Shown piece after piece: positions 35,921 through 50,600 of a stretch of DNA of 64,000 nt. The notes below the pieces were generated by a model. The model was not told where the DNA came from, ran no database searches, and saw only the letters and a list, made by a program, of their open reading frames with translations. A program made the position numbers and the translations under genes. Origin of the DNA: Prochilodus magdalenae (taxonomy: Eukaryota > Chordata > Actinopteri > Characiformes > Prochilodontidae); contig JAMWET010003070.1 in NCBI GenBank assembly GCA_024036415.1, positions 341,501-405,500 of the forward strand, written 5' to 3'. Position 1 is the stretch's first letter. Every line of letters begins with the position of its first letter.

Positions 35921-38900
35921 TCATAAAATCTTCTGTAAAATGGAATTGGGCACTTCAAGGGTTTCATCCTTCACCAGTACGATATCGTAAGAGTCCATGT
36001 ATTTCTCCAAGCGCTCCTCCACCTGTGTGGGCAAGACATGAACGAATCAAAACTAGGCATGGGATGTTACAACACGAGTGACCAAAAGATTCCTGGCTTT
36101 CTTTTTATATTTCCACACCTGACGAACCATTTCACCATGCAAGGAATAATTTAATCACACAATTGTTTTTTAAAGGACTCACGGTTCTAGCTAGAACAGC
36201 TCCCTTTACTAAAGAAGCCTTGAAGAACCACTTTTTAACAGTGCCGGCTATGAAAAAGTTTGACTAGCATTGAATTGAATTTTGTACGTTAATAATAATA
36301 AAAATAATTTCTAATAAAAGCTGCTAAAGTCAGAGCCCGCCCTGCATTTATTGGATTTAGCTTATAAGCGCATGTTACTCTTATTCAGCATTTCTCAAAT
36401 AATCCACTTGCATCAGGAACGAGAATGTTACAGAAGAATAAGTGGGGAAAAAACTCGAAAATGGGACTTCCTAGAATCCACCTGGATCCAAACTGTCCCC
36501 CTTACAGTAACAGCACCTAAAGCTTTCATATCTGAGAGAGAGGAGAACATCAAGCTCCACTCTAGCTTCAGATCTGAGAACATCCACAGCTGTTTCTCTC
36601 CATCCTTCCTCCACTGTGAGAGGACACCTTAACGCCATGGAGGTCTGAAAGGAGGTGTAGCTGTTCAAGAAGCTCCTCACTGAGAAAAGGAGACACACAC
36701 TTCCAACGTAGAAGCTGCTACTGCTTCTCAGATCAATGGACTGACCACCCCAGAGTCCAGACCACAACACCACAGAATGTGTTTGGGGTTATTTGGATGG
36801 TGAGAAGAAGCAGAAAATGCTAGACCAACTTCCAAGACTGAACTGTGGAGATGTGTCTGCTGAGTTCTTAGAGAAACTGAAAGTGACTCTCCTAAAAATG
36901 AAAGATGTGATGGACACACTCGAGGCTTCTGTGCAATTCTCTGTCAAATGTGTTTCCTGTTTCTGCCACGACTCTGAACAAAAAAATGATGAACTAGAAA
37001 TTAAAACAGTAAACTATTGTCTGACTTCTGCACTACTTGACTACTGCAAATCCTTACAGCCGTTCATATCACCTCCCTTATGAGAAAGATGAAGAACAGT
37101 TCTCTAACAAAAACTAAACTAAGTAGAACACTGAAAGTGCATCAGCCACGGTTAGCTGGAATGACCAGTTACCTTGTCGTTGAGAAAGCCGATTTTAAGC
37201 ATGTTCTCCACGTTTGGAACGCCGTCAGCCATAGTGAGGTCCCCCAGCGAGTCTCCAAGGAGGATGATGTTGCCGTTGTCCTTCAGCTGTTTGAAGTACT
37301 CTGTGTTCCTCAGTGCGCCATCATGCTTGTTGTACACATGGATCAGCTCTCCTTTAAAACCTTTCAGGATGCCCTGCAGAACGAGAGTGACCCCTTGCAG
37401 TCAGCACACAAACTGCAGCCTACAGTTGTTCTGGCTACAGGTGAATTATACTGTCAGGTACAGTCAGCTGAGTATGACATACTGGGGAAAAATATAAAAC
37501 ATAAAACATGCCATACAGTTTACACAGGACACACCTGATGTTTTATTTTCCCCCAGTGGAGGAATTAACATGGGAGAAGTCATGTAAATTATTTGAGAGA
37601 TAAAATAAGATAACCCTTTATTGATCCCACAGTGGGGAAATTTGCAATGTTATAGCAGCACAGGGGAAAAAACAGAGGTGTCTGGAAATGAACATGTACT
37701 TCAAGCAGAATAAACTTTTGCCTATGATTTGCTGTGTGTGGTTCAGCTCTATGGTTGCATCTTTCTTTGAACCGTATCTCCTGAGATGATTGCTTGCTTG
37801 TTTAAGACTGGTGTTCCAGGCAGGGATTAAGCCTAGACCTGCATTCTGCATGCTGATGGAGATGCTCCACTAAAATCTAATTTCCCTTTTATTTAATTAC
37901 CAGAAATAATGCAGTCGAGATTCCCGCATTTGGGACATTCGCAGGGGTCAGCACAACCGGAGTGCAATGGCTAAGCCTTGCCCTGGGTGAACCACCCTCT
38001 TTATCATGGTATCGCCCCTCCAAAGCAGGATATTTATTATCATTCATATTATGCTGAATTTAAAAGTTGTATGATGATAATGGTGGGCTACACTGAAAAT
38101 GAGGGTCACCCCCTTAATGTATTTCCGTGTGAAAATAAAGATTGAAGTTCCAGACTAAACTGCAGTCCCTCTGCAGTGAATCAACCACTGACTGGAATTC
38201 ATTGGAATTTGAAATATTTCCCAGGAAATATTATATATAAAATATGATAAAGTTGCTTGTGGCAGTTCGTGATACTTACATTCTCATCGAAGTCCATGAA
38301 ATTGGAGACTACTTTGACATTGGGGTGGTAAACTCCAGCCTGTCTGATGATCTCTTCCAGGATGTCCCCCAGACCCGCCGAGAAGATGAACACGGGAACA
38401 TTGTGCTGCTGCAGCCGGTCGAAGAACTGCTCATACCCTTCCCTGCCACAGATATTCAAACATACTATAACATCTACAAAGTAGAAGCAAGACTGTACAA
38501 GAACTGATCTAGAACAATCTGTGCAAACATGTCCGTATAGTTCATGTTGTCAGTAAATAACTGCAGGACTGCATTTACATGCTGGCACTGAAAACACACC
38601 ACAGCCATGCATGAGCGATGGCAGTATGAAGCCATTCAAAGCTGGCTTGCTTTCAGCGTCACTCGTAAAACCAGCGGAGGACTATCAGCGGACAGCTGTA
38701 CCACTGGATATCGTGTATTTGAGGTGGAAGAGGTCAGGAATACGTTTTTTAATAACAGGAAGCCTTTTAATATCAGGGAGATTAATGTAATATAAGGAAG
38801 AAAATAATAAAATCATTATAATAAACTGATCCATAAGATTGCAACGTAAAAGACAACCGAGCAAACTATCAGGAAACCAGAGCAAAGGATGATAAAAAGT

Positions 38901-41900
38901 GATTTAACAAAAGGGAAAGAGATTTTAAAAATGTAAAAAAATAAAAATAACAATAATAAGAAATACTACAATTAGAATGATGGACATTAAATAAATAATA
39001 TGTATAATATGGAGTTTTTGTGGATATTTATTTATTTATTTATTTATTTATTTATTATCTCAGTAAGAAGCTCCTTACTGAGAAAAGGAGACACACACTT
39101 CCAACAAAAAAGCTGCTACTGCTTCTCAGATCAATGGACTGGCCACCCCAGAGTCCAGAGCCTCAACACCACAGAATGTGTTTGGGGTTATTTGGATGGT
39201 AAGAAGAAGCAGAAAATGCTGGAACAACTTCCAAGACTGAACTGTGGAGGTGTGTCTGCTGAGTTCTTAGAGAAACTGAAAGTGACTCTCCTAAAAATGA
39301 AAGATGTGATGGACACAAAGTAAAGGTAATTTAGTAAAAAGTCATTTAACAAAAGGGAAACGAGATTTTAAAAATGTAAAAAAATAAAAATAACAATAAT
39401 AAGAAATACAATTAGAATGATGGAAATTAAATTAAGGATAATATGGAGTTTTTGTGGATTTTTATTTATGTATTTATTTATTGGTCAGGTTCGGACTGTC
39501 AACATCCGTTAAAAACATCCACCGGCTCAGCCGATAGCAAAATCTGGGAAAACTAAACTTTGTTATGTGGTGATAAAATTGTCCATGGCAGCCAACAGCA
39601 TATCCACTTTTCAATAGTCTGCCCACCACCAACATGTATATGCAGCATCACAACTATGTACAGCTACACCAGCTTATGTTAAAACCCTACTGTCACTGTC
39701 TAAACAAGTATCTCCACTGTCAGTGGTGGTCTGTATAACCTGAGCTCAGCTGCTCTCCTTTCTGTGATACCCTGTGACCATTTCATGATGACTGGACCAA
39801 TAGAAATCCAAAACAGCTTGGGATAAAATCTCTTCACATTAATATACCATAAAAGCAGAAAAGGTGTTTGGCCTTTCCTGTAGAGGTTCTATTTCTTTTG
39901 AAAAATATCGTCGCTGTCCAAAGAAAAACATGTATCTCCATTTTTGTTGATTTTTACTTTTATGCCTAGTTTGATCACATGACCTGCTGTTTACACTGTG
40001 TGGAACTTTCATAAAGAATGGACCAACAGAAATGTCCCAAACCTGCTTGGAAAGACGTCTGGTTCCATTGACTTCCATTTAAATTAAATAAGATTTTGGC
40101 CTCCCCTGTAAGGTTGCCGTTTTGGAGATCCCTGTTTTTTTTTGGACAGCGACGATATGCTTGGTTTAACTTCTTGACTCATTATTCAGCTTTCAACATA
40201 CTTATTATTTTGCATCTACTACGAATTTTACAATAATAAAAAAGTAAATTCAGAAATATAAGCAAATATGATTTACTTATATATATAAATATAAAATCAA
40301 GAGGGGGGCTATGTGGAACGGGAGGCATACATTTCAAAACATGGAAAATTCAAGAAATTCATGTGGCAAAAACTCAGTGAAGAAATATTCTGAAAGCTGA
40401 AGCAACATACCGCAGGCTAACGTCCGATTCTCTCACAACCTCAGGTAGTTTGTCCCTCTGCAGCCGCTGCTCCACCAGTAATGAGTGAGACTTAAAATAC
40501 CTGAGAGAAAGAACAGCGGAAAGGAAGGAAGCGATGGGTTAACAGTGCATGTATCTGGGCGGCACAGTGCACTTGTTTGTTCACTCTTGTGTAACACTGG
40601 CCCAAAGAATGTGAGATTTAGAAGGTTCTGTTTTTTTTTAAGCCACAAAAAACAGAGCCACAAAACCAGTGGCTCTTACACCGGACCTCAGGGCCCACGT
40701 TTTGCTCAATCCCATTGTAATAATGTAGACCTGCTAGTGGAGGCGGTTTGAGCCTCATCAGGCTGCACTTGCACAACACACTGCCCCAGCAAAAGCCTCT
40801 AAACAGAATGGTTATTGTAATTATATGGAAAGTCTGCCACCTACTGGACATATTTCTGAACTGCAATAAGAAGCATGCTTAAAATAACAGTGAATTACAG
40901 CACAATACAAATGTTTATGTTTCTTCTTCTTGTTCCAGTTTCTTTCCTGTTTACTTGTTTAAAACATTGGGGACCAAAAGACATTTTCTTAATTCCTGTA
41001 GGCCCAAGAATACGACTATTGGTCCCCATAAAGCTTTTTTGGTCAGGACAACGATGTTTTAAAGAAGTTCTCCATTTTCCAGACAAACTTGCATTCGTGC
41101 ATTCCCTGCTGAGTAGACTTCAAGTAGCTTGTGGAACTGTGAGATCTCTCCATTACACGTTTATAATCCTAAGACAACAAACTGGAGAACTGTTTAGAAC
41201 TGATGTTAGATAGACCTGTTGGGACTGTCCAGCAGCACACATAGCAGTGTAAATACAGGTGTGTAAAATGGAGTGAGTATATAGTGGATACAGAGCTACA
41301 GGTCATTTAGAGAGCATCAAGAGGCTGCAGCATCCGGCAGACGCATTCTGCTACGTCTGTGGCCAGTTTATCAAGACCAGTTTGAGGAAGTACCGGGTGA
41401 AAGCATCTGCTAAGATGTGTGAGGCCTACAGAGCATACTTGAGAACACAAGACAAACCCTGGGCACCTCATTTCACGGGCGACCACTACCGAAAGTTTGG
41501 TGGACGATTGCTGCTCGTGTAGATGGCAGAGTTTTATTCTGTGGAGTTTTGAGGATTCACTGAAATTTAAAAGCTGTTATAAAGAAATCTGTCAGTTTCT
41601 GGTGTTCTATCAAAATATACATTACAGTACTGTAGATATTTACTGCACTGTGTTCATATCTTACACATTACTGAGTGCCGTGTGAATAAATCTTTTTTTT
41701 TTTTTCATTGTCCTGGTTACAGAAACACAGTTTGTAATAAATATAGATGTTTTGTTTACATTTTACACATAAGCAATTGAAATACAACACACAGAAGCCA
41801 GGAAGAGAAACTTGTTATGTGTTGTTATGAAATACAGTATAAGCATTGCTTGTATGGGTGGTGTCAAGAATACACCACCACACCTGGTCGCATTACTGAA

Positions 41901-44584
41901 TCGTATAGTGTGTCGCAAGGTAAACTGCAACAGGCAGCAACATAATAGCAATACTGGTATTTTGTCCATAACGTGCAGCTCTACTACACTCACCACTCCA
42001 CCATGAATGGGTACTTCTCCTCCATGGTCAGATGTGGGTCTATCTCAATAGGATAGTAGGTCTCCTTCAGTTGAAGCAGCTGGTGACATACAATTTCAAT
42101 ATCAATTTATTGTAAATATATTTCATATGTACAACTTATAGCTGCATGAAATACATGAACCGGCATGAAACCATGAACTCTGAGGAACTACTCACCTTTT
42201 TCCTGCACTCTTCTGTGACCAGCTTACAGTTATCAATGATATCTGTAAAAGACAAAGGAGGCTGATTAGTGAGCCACGGACCTCTAGGACCACTGTGATG
42301 TTTGAAATGCAGTCATTGATCGTTTAAGCTGATCGCTGAGCTGATTAAACAGTGAGCATGGCTTACTGTGGCAAGTGGGGCAGCGTTTTCCATTGATTGC
42401 AAATTTACTTAACGTCATGTCAAAATCTGTGATGATCTAAGAGAAAGACAGGGGTGAAAGGGTAATGAGTGAGAGCACCTCTTCCTGTGAAATACATAAA
42501 TACATAAATAAAATCAGGCAACTTTTACATTGGCGTTAATAATGAATACACAGACTCCTTAGCTATGCTATGCTTTACCGAAGGAGTGTAAAATATAACT
42601 GTAATTGGACGTAATTAGATAGATTTTTCAAAATAGATATATAATTCAAAACATTAAGATTCCTCTTAGAAATGTATTACATGAGCTGGTTACAAATACA
42701 CTGTGTGATGCCCAAAACAATAATTTTAAAACAAGCTTTTGCTCCAAATTACTGCTGTTTAAATCTGTTTAGGCCAAAGAGATACATACATGGCTTTGCA
42801 ATATAATTTGAAAATATTTGAAATTGAAAGATTTGAAATATATCATTATTTTATCATCCTGTTACTCTTTAGATAAGATAAGAAAAGATAAGATAAGATA
42901 AGATAAGATAAGATAAGATAAGATAAGATAAGATAATCCTTTATTAGTCCCACAGTGGGGAAATTTACAGTGTTATAGCAGCAAAGGGATAGCAAGATAC
43001 TCAGTACAAAAAATAAGACAGGTGAACAGAACAACAATATAAACATTACAAATAATAAAAGTCAAAACCTCTGGAGAATCTTATTTACAATTAACAATGA
43101 AGAAATTAAAAATAAATAGCTTATTCAAAGTTCACCCTTTAATTAACTTTGCAGCTAGCACAGAAGTCTAATAAAAACTGCAACATCTTTTTCCTGTCAA
43201 AATTTAAAACCAGCGATAGAGATGAGCAAAGTGGCAACAACTAAAATATAACAGAACTATAAGCAGTTTTTTCATTAATCAAGTTAATAAATGTATAAAA
43301 AATCTAATTTTTTTAAACAGTGCATTAATCTGGGCTTTGTCTTCACTCTGTGTCAACTAAATACTACAGTCACAGGTCTGAATCACCAATCACCAACTTA
43401 TCAACTATCACATTAGTTGCCAACTAATTTGGTCATCAATTTTAGGAGACCAAGTCAATAAATGCAGCTCTCATTTAGAAATAAATAAATTTATTATTAT
43501 TATTTAAAATATAAAACAATAATAATAAAAGTGAAAATTTCCCTGTTTGGGGACCAATTCTTTTTTATGTGCACATGATGTGCACATCTCCTGATCCCGA
43601 TGCATGAACATTTATAAAATTTAGAAACTGGGTAGTTATCCAGATTATTCAAACAGAGTGAAATTAATAAAATGCACAGCAGTTCAGTCCTTTCTAAACA
43701 TTTCACTCTTCAAGAGTACAATAAATACTATACGTCATCAAATATGGGTTTGGAATATTGGTCAGCCTTAAACAACTGATCAATGCCGACACTGTTCTGA
43801 TATTCCGATTTTTAAGGATTCTATATTCCTTTATAATCTGTTCTTTAATAAAGCATCTCCCATTAAAACATTAAAAATCTGTATCGTTATGCTGAAATCA
43901 ACAATATATCATCCCGTACTCTGACCCAAATCGGACCGTATGATTGCGGGAGGTCCATTGTGAAACAGTGTGAAAGACTGATCTCTCTGTGTACCTGTAG
44001 TTTGGAGGCCCCTCCCTGGATCATGCTGCAGATGATCTGCTCCACCCTCTCAGGGTCTCTGATATGGACCGTGCTCTTCTCAAACTCAGGCATCTGTGGA
44101 CATCACACATACATTAGACAGGGACCAGGAAGAGGGACTACATACATTCTTAGATAAGGTACAGTACCAGGCCAAAAGTTTGGAACCACCATTATATTAT
44201 TCAGTACTGACTCGCACAATTTCATTCAAACTTCCAAACATGGAATAACACAATAAGGTAACAGTCAGGATTTGACGGTCATCTTTGAAACACATAGAAT
44301 TTCGGATGTTAAAGGGGAGGTCCACTGATTTTGGCTTGGATGTAAACAAAGGCATTGATGTGAAACGGTTCACTGCACAGACAGGTACATGCTCATGTCT
44401 TCACAGTGGTGGTGACGGGACACTACGATATAACCACTATCCAAACCACCAGAGAACCTACATGTGTCCTCCATGTCTTTGTATGGACTGTTGAGGATTA
44501 AAGACCAAATGACGTTTGTCATGTCCCATTACGTGTGAAGGTGAGAGAAAATTTTAGATGTATAGTCCCTTAAAGTACTTACAT

Positions 44585-44622
<38 letters not shown>

Positions 44623-47600
44623 TCACACACATACACACAAACACACATACACACAAACACACATACACACACACACACACACACACTCAAACACACACAC
44701 ACACTCACACACAGAGACACACACACACTCACACAAACACGCACAGACACACACACACTCACACACACACACGCACAAACACACATACACACTCACATGC
44801 ACTCACACACACACACACACACGCACAAACACACATACACACATACACACGCACATGCACTCACACACACACACACACACTCACACACACACCCACACAC
44901 ACTCACGCACAGAGACACACACACACACACTCACACACAAACACACACACCACACCACACACACACCATACACACACTCACACACACGTACACACACACT
45001 CACATACACACACTCACGCACAGAGACACACACACACACACACACTCACACACACACACACACACACACACTAATGCTCATGCACACACATTCACACACA
45101 CACACACACACACACACTCGCACACATTCACACACACACAAACACTCACACACATTCACACACACACAAACACTCACACACACACACACATACACACACA
45201 CTCACACACAGACAAACACACAAACACACACACTCACAAACACACTCACACACACTCACACACACACACACTCACACTCACACTCACACACACATTAAAC
45301 ATATATGTATAAATATACAGTACACATAAATAAACATAATACACATAAACACCAGAATAACCTAGTTTATCCAAATATGCAGTTACAGGTTAGAGGTTAT
45401 GATATATACAGATGTACACACATATACATATATGCATTTTGGGGATGGATTTGAACAGACTGAACAGATTTCATTTCTTTGGGAACTAAATGCACGTCTC
45501 CGCCACAAATATATTTCAGTACATTATGAGCTAAAATCATCAGAACAATGTCTCAGGCACCAGGCAACATATTCCTAACCAACTCACATCATAACTATCC
45601 CTGAGGGAGTTTTAGAGGCGGACGTCTGGATCCCCTCACCACCACTGTGAATTGTTTCTCTACAGTGATGCATTAGAGATCAAATCACTTCTGGAATGAC
45701 CTTGGAATGCCCCTTTATTAGAATGTCCTAATCAGCTTTATACTCACTTATTATAAATAATAAGCAGCTCTTAATAATGTCATATTAGCATAATAATAAA
45801 ATCAGTCTACACAACAGAACCGCGTGTGCATCAGTGAAAGGGTGATTCCATACTTCTGAAATTCCAGTGCAATATAATGACAGTTCATGCCCTTATATGG
45901 GCATCTGCCTTTTCCATAATGCACATACTCATCACTGTGGTATTAGCCTAAGGCTGATACTTGACACTCACTGTAGAGGAAGGGGGGCTCTCAGGGGCTC
46001 ACACAGGACTAATCAGAAACCTGAACTATCTCTAAACACACATGCACACACGCAAGCATCAAGCAGCTGCTGCTGTTTGGCTTGTTATATAAGACAGGAG
46101 AACCCAAACAAACCATGGGCTCGCAGGCAGCTTGGTCACTCCCAAACGCCGGCCACAGGGTCAGAGTGGACAGGAGAACCATGCAAAGCCCATGGTGGAG
46201 GAACATAACTGCAGTACAGCACAGGTAACCACGTCTCAAAGATTTTTCAGTCCAGGACAACTTGTACATGAATAGTAAGTGACAGTTTTGTTTAGACACT
46301 GTTTAGGACATTCTCATAGGCGAACTAGCACATTGTACACAATAGAAAACAAGTGCTGTTATACATGTATATTAGACTGTAAGGATGGAAATGAGTTTAT
46401 AACAATGCTTTATAATCATTGCTATAAAATGTCTATATCATACCATTATAAATGTTTATTATTAAATAAAATACACAATAAAAATGAAAACGGTCCATTC
46501 TGGTTCATAAGCACTGTGTCTGTTTCAGTTTCTTAAGATGAAGCTGAATTCTTATTCAACAGCTTCTTGTATACAATTCCCTGCTCCACCTTAAATGGCT
46601 CAACAGCAACATTATGGTGCCTGCAGCCTCCAGAACGTAACCGCTACACCATTTAAGGTGGAATAGAAAATTTGGATAAGAAGGCAACTTCAGCCTCGTC
46701 TTAGTTGTTTCTTACGGTGGTTTTATTTCATTCATCATTCACTATGAGGGTCACGAGGGCCAAAAGAAAAGTGGGCGTGGTCTAATCAAAAAGCACCATT
46801 AAAGCACACACATTCGGAATGGAACTTAGACCAGCAGTCTACATTTGGGAAGTCATTTATGTCATTTCGGGTGCTGCGGAAAAGCTCAAAGCTTCGGACT
46901 CAAAATATCCTGACGCCCCCCTGGCCCAAACATTCCCGCCGGTAATCAGAGATGGTATATTTTAAGAGCGTTAATGAGTAGAGCGACCTTAAGCTATGCA
47001 TGCGTGTGCATAATCGACATGTAAACAAATAAACAAGTCGCAACTGGCTCTAATGCTAAATAACGCTACGTAATGTTCCAATGAGTTTTTCTATTAGAGA
47101 TATCTGACAGGTAAAGGTACATGATGTTACATTAACATCGCACAAGCCACTGGTTGAGCCAGGCTTTGCAAAAGTTTGGGTACCCCTGGTGAAATAATAG
47201 GTTTTGCCAACTTTGTGAAGATACATGGTCATAGTGTTTGCCAAGTGAAGATACATACACATCACAACAGAGGACACACATTTTAAGGCAGTTACTGTCT
47301 ATGAATGCAAATAAATCTAAATTTTACACTACATTTTGTTTGATATTAATATAATTAATATAAGTTTGTTTCCTGTATATGATTCACTTATGTTTTAATC
47401 AAAGTCAACAAAACATGTACTTTGACCAGGGTAATAATATGACCTTATATGTATGACACTCTAATAGGCTCTAGAAGAAGCTCTAGAAACCCCAAACGAC
47501 ACTTCAGGGTGACGTGTATATTAGTAGAAAGACAGAGCGCAGAACAATCAGCGACAACAATGAAGAATTCTATTATACAGAACGTGCCAGTCGTTTTCGA

Positions 47601-50600
47601 AAGCCCTTTTGTTTCTACAGAAAGGTACCGCTTACAGGACCCAGACGGGGGCGGCGTCTCGGCTTCAACCCCTTTAGTTTGTTTGTAAGGAGATACCCTG
47701 CCTTTACGTAACATAATCAAGACTGCCAACCTTACATAAGTGGATTGATACTGCACCACAGTGCTCACATGTACAGTCTTCACATACGGTCACGTTACAT
47801 CTAATACGCTTCAATATGCCATCGATGTGCTATTGCGCTTTTTAACAGCCATAAAAGACCATTTTAATATGCAAATACTTCAAACACAACAGGCTGTTTA
47901 AATATGCTGACAAGCCACACGAGTCCTATTGGTACAGTGTCCACACTGTTTGCTCATGTTTTCCCTGGTCTCCATTAGGCTGATTTATAGCTTACCTCTC
48001 CTGCGTGTCCTCACAGCTTCGTGAAAAACAAGGGAAGAAAATTCCGCCTGTCAAATGCAGGCTTATATAGACCGGCCACACAGAGGGCGTAGCCCCAAAA
48101 TAGATTACAGATAATCCCCACCCCTTCTGAGAGGCCCGTAATACAAGCACACACTGACACACACACACACACACACACACAATTAACAGCACAAAGCAAT
48201 ATACGAAATGTTAATGGGGTGAAGGTCACTGTAGGTCTACTGAAACACACAAACAAGGCAATAGGAGGCTTCTTAGAAAGAGCTCCATCATAACTGTATA
48301 ACATGTAGAGCAGGTCACTATATTCAGCTTGTGAATGTAGGGCAGCCTGTTATTATGAGGTACTGAAAGGTATACAGCAATCTAATATTTAGGTTTATGG
48401 ATACATATATAGCAGTTTATTATTTTTATATAATTTTTTATATTTTATATATATTATTATTTTAGTGTCCTTATGCTAATTTTGGTGTGCTAATACACAC
48501 AGTGCAGTTGTGTATTGTGCTGTACTGAAACATGTAGAGCAGTCTATTATTTTGGTGTACTGAAACACAGAGAGCAGTCTGTTATTTTGGTGTACTGAAA
48601 CACAGAGAGCAGTCTATTATTTTGGTGTACTGAAACACATACAGTAGTCTATTATTTTGGTGTACTGAAACACATACAGCAGTCTATTATTTTGGTGTAC
48701 TGAAACACATACAGCAGTCTATTATTTTGGTATACTGAAACACATAGAGCAGTCTGTTATTTTGGTATACTGAAACACATAGAGCAGTCTGTTATTTTGG
48801 TGAACTAAAACAGATAGAGCAGTCTGTTATTTTGGTGTACTGAAACACATAGAGCAGTCTGTTATTTTGGTGTACTGAAACACAGAGCAGTCTGTCATTT
48901 TGGTGTACTGAAACACATACAGCAGTCTATTATTTTGGTGTACTGAAACACATACAGCAGTCTGTTATTTTGGTGTACTGAAACACATACAGCAGTCTGT
49001 TATTTTGGTGTACTGAAACACATAGAGCAGTCTGTTATTTTGGTGTACTGAAACACAGAGCAGTCTGTCATTTTGGTGTACTGAAACACATACAGCAGTC
49101 TGTTATTTTGGTGTACTGAAACACATACAGCAGTCTGTTATTTTGGTGTACTGAAACACATAGAGCAGTCTGTTATTTTGGTGTACTGAAACACATACAG
49201 CAGTCTATTATTTTGGTATACTGAAACACATAGAGCAGTCTGTTATTTTGGTGTACTGAAACACAGAGCAGTCTGCTATTTTGGTGTACTGAAACACAGA
49301 GCAGTCTGTTATTTTGGTGTACTGAAACACATACAGCAGTCTGTTATTTTGGTGTAGTAAAACACATACAGCAGTCTGTCATTTTGGTGTACTGAAACAT
49401 ACAGAGCAGTCTGTCATTTTGGTGTACTGAAACACATACAGCAGTCTATTATGTTGATGTACTGAAACATATAGAGCAGTGTGTATATATATATATATTA
49501 TTATTATATATATTTTTTGGTGTACTGAAACCTTAAAGAACTCACAAAGCGGTATTAATGTTTTGGCTATCTACAAAGAGCAGTGTATTGTAGTCTACTG
49601 AAGCATGTTTATTATTTTGTAGTGCAGCCTTTTTTTTTTGCTCACTGATAAACAGAGTGATTTATCTTTTGGATATGAGGAGCACTACAGTCCTTTCGGC
49701 TTAGTGAAACGTGTAGAGCAATCTATACTGATACACACGGCAGTCTTAAACAAAGGTCAGGAACGCAGGGCACTCTATTTTGGTGTACTGAAACATGTAG
49801 ATGAGTCTATTGTTTAGGCGGAGTGACACACACAGACCAGTCTACACTTTTGTTCCATTGAAACTGTGTTTCTGGTCTTTCACTACTCTTCAGCTCCAAA
49901 GCTGCTGTAAAGCTCAGACTTTAAAATGATCAAATCAATCAGGTCTGAAAGTCTCCTCCCTGTTTATCAACATTGATGTTCTCTCAGAGGAGTTACTCAC
50001 GCTGATGTGTGTGTGTGTTGAGCATTTGTGGAACGCCAGGGGTCACAGGGTCATGGTCCAATGAGTTGGCTTCAGTGGTTAAGTTGTAATTTGATTTTGG
50101 TGAACCTTACAGAGGTACAAGTCCTGACTCTCCTAGCACTGAGCTTTAACACACATTTCCAAATGAACTGAATACCATTTTAATCCACAGGGAAACTACT
50201 TCGTTGGTCCAGCATCTTTATGGAACTACATGACCTGAAACTAGTGGTGTGAACAAGAATATCCATGTTGGGATGGGCAATATGATAATAAATGACATTA
50301 CAAAACACTTCTATGGGTATTACATATCTTGTGGGTATGAACACTGAACCATTGCATCATTGAATTTACAAGCATAATGGGCCATAGTTCTGGTGCCACA
50401 ATTTGATTGGCTAAGCCAATCTCAATTTCCCCAGAATTTCACTGGCTAAATAGCTGAATTTCCAGGTTGCAATCATGCTGAGCAGACAAAAACCAGCCAC
50501 AGCGTTACTAATCCATCAATTTATGAGAATTATTTACTGGGTTTTACTGCTTAAACATAGTGCACAATTGAAAACAATATTTTCCTGGCATATTTGCCTT

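Noticed and set aside
35770..36081. 103-residue + frame at the nt5c3a 3' end
   Set aside because: Overlaps the last nt5c3a exon in antisense; no independent support.
37080..37538. 152-residue + frame overlapping nt5c3a exon 8
   Set aside because: It is antisense to a strongly conserved exon of nt5c3a with correct splice sites on the minus strand.
44529..45312. 246-residue His/Thr frame (+) and Val/Cys frame (-)
   Set aside because: Pure product of the (CA)n array; no splice sites or domain.
48490..49450. CRISPR-like array (35-nt repeats)
   Set aside because: Units are directly adjacent with no spacers, in an intron of a vertebrate gene; it is a minisatellite.
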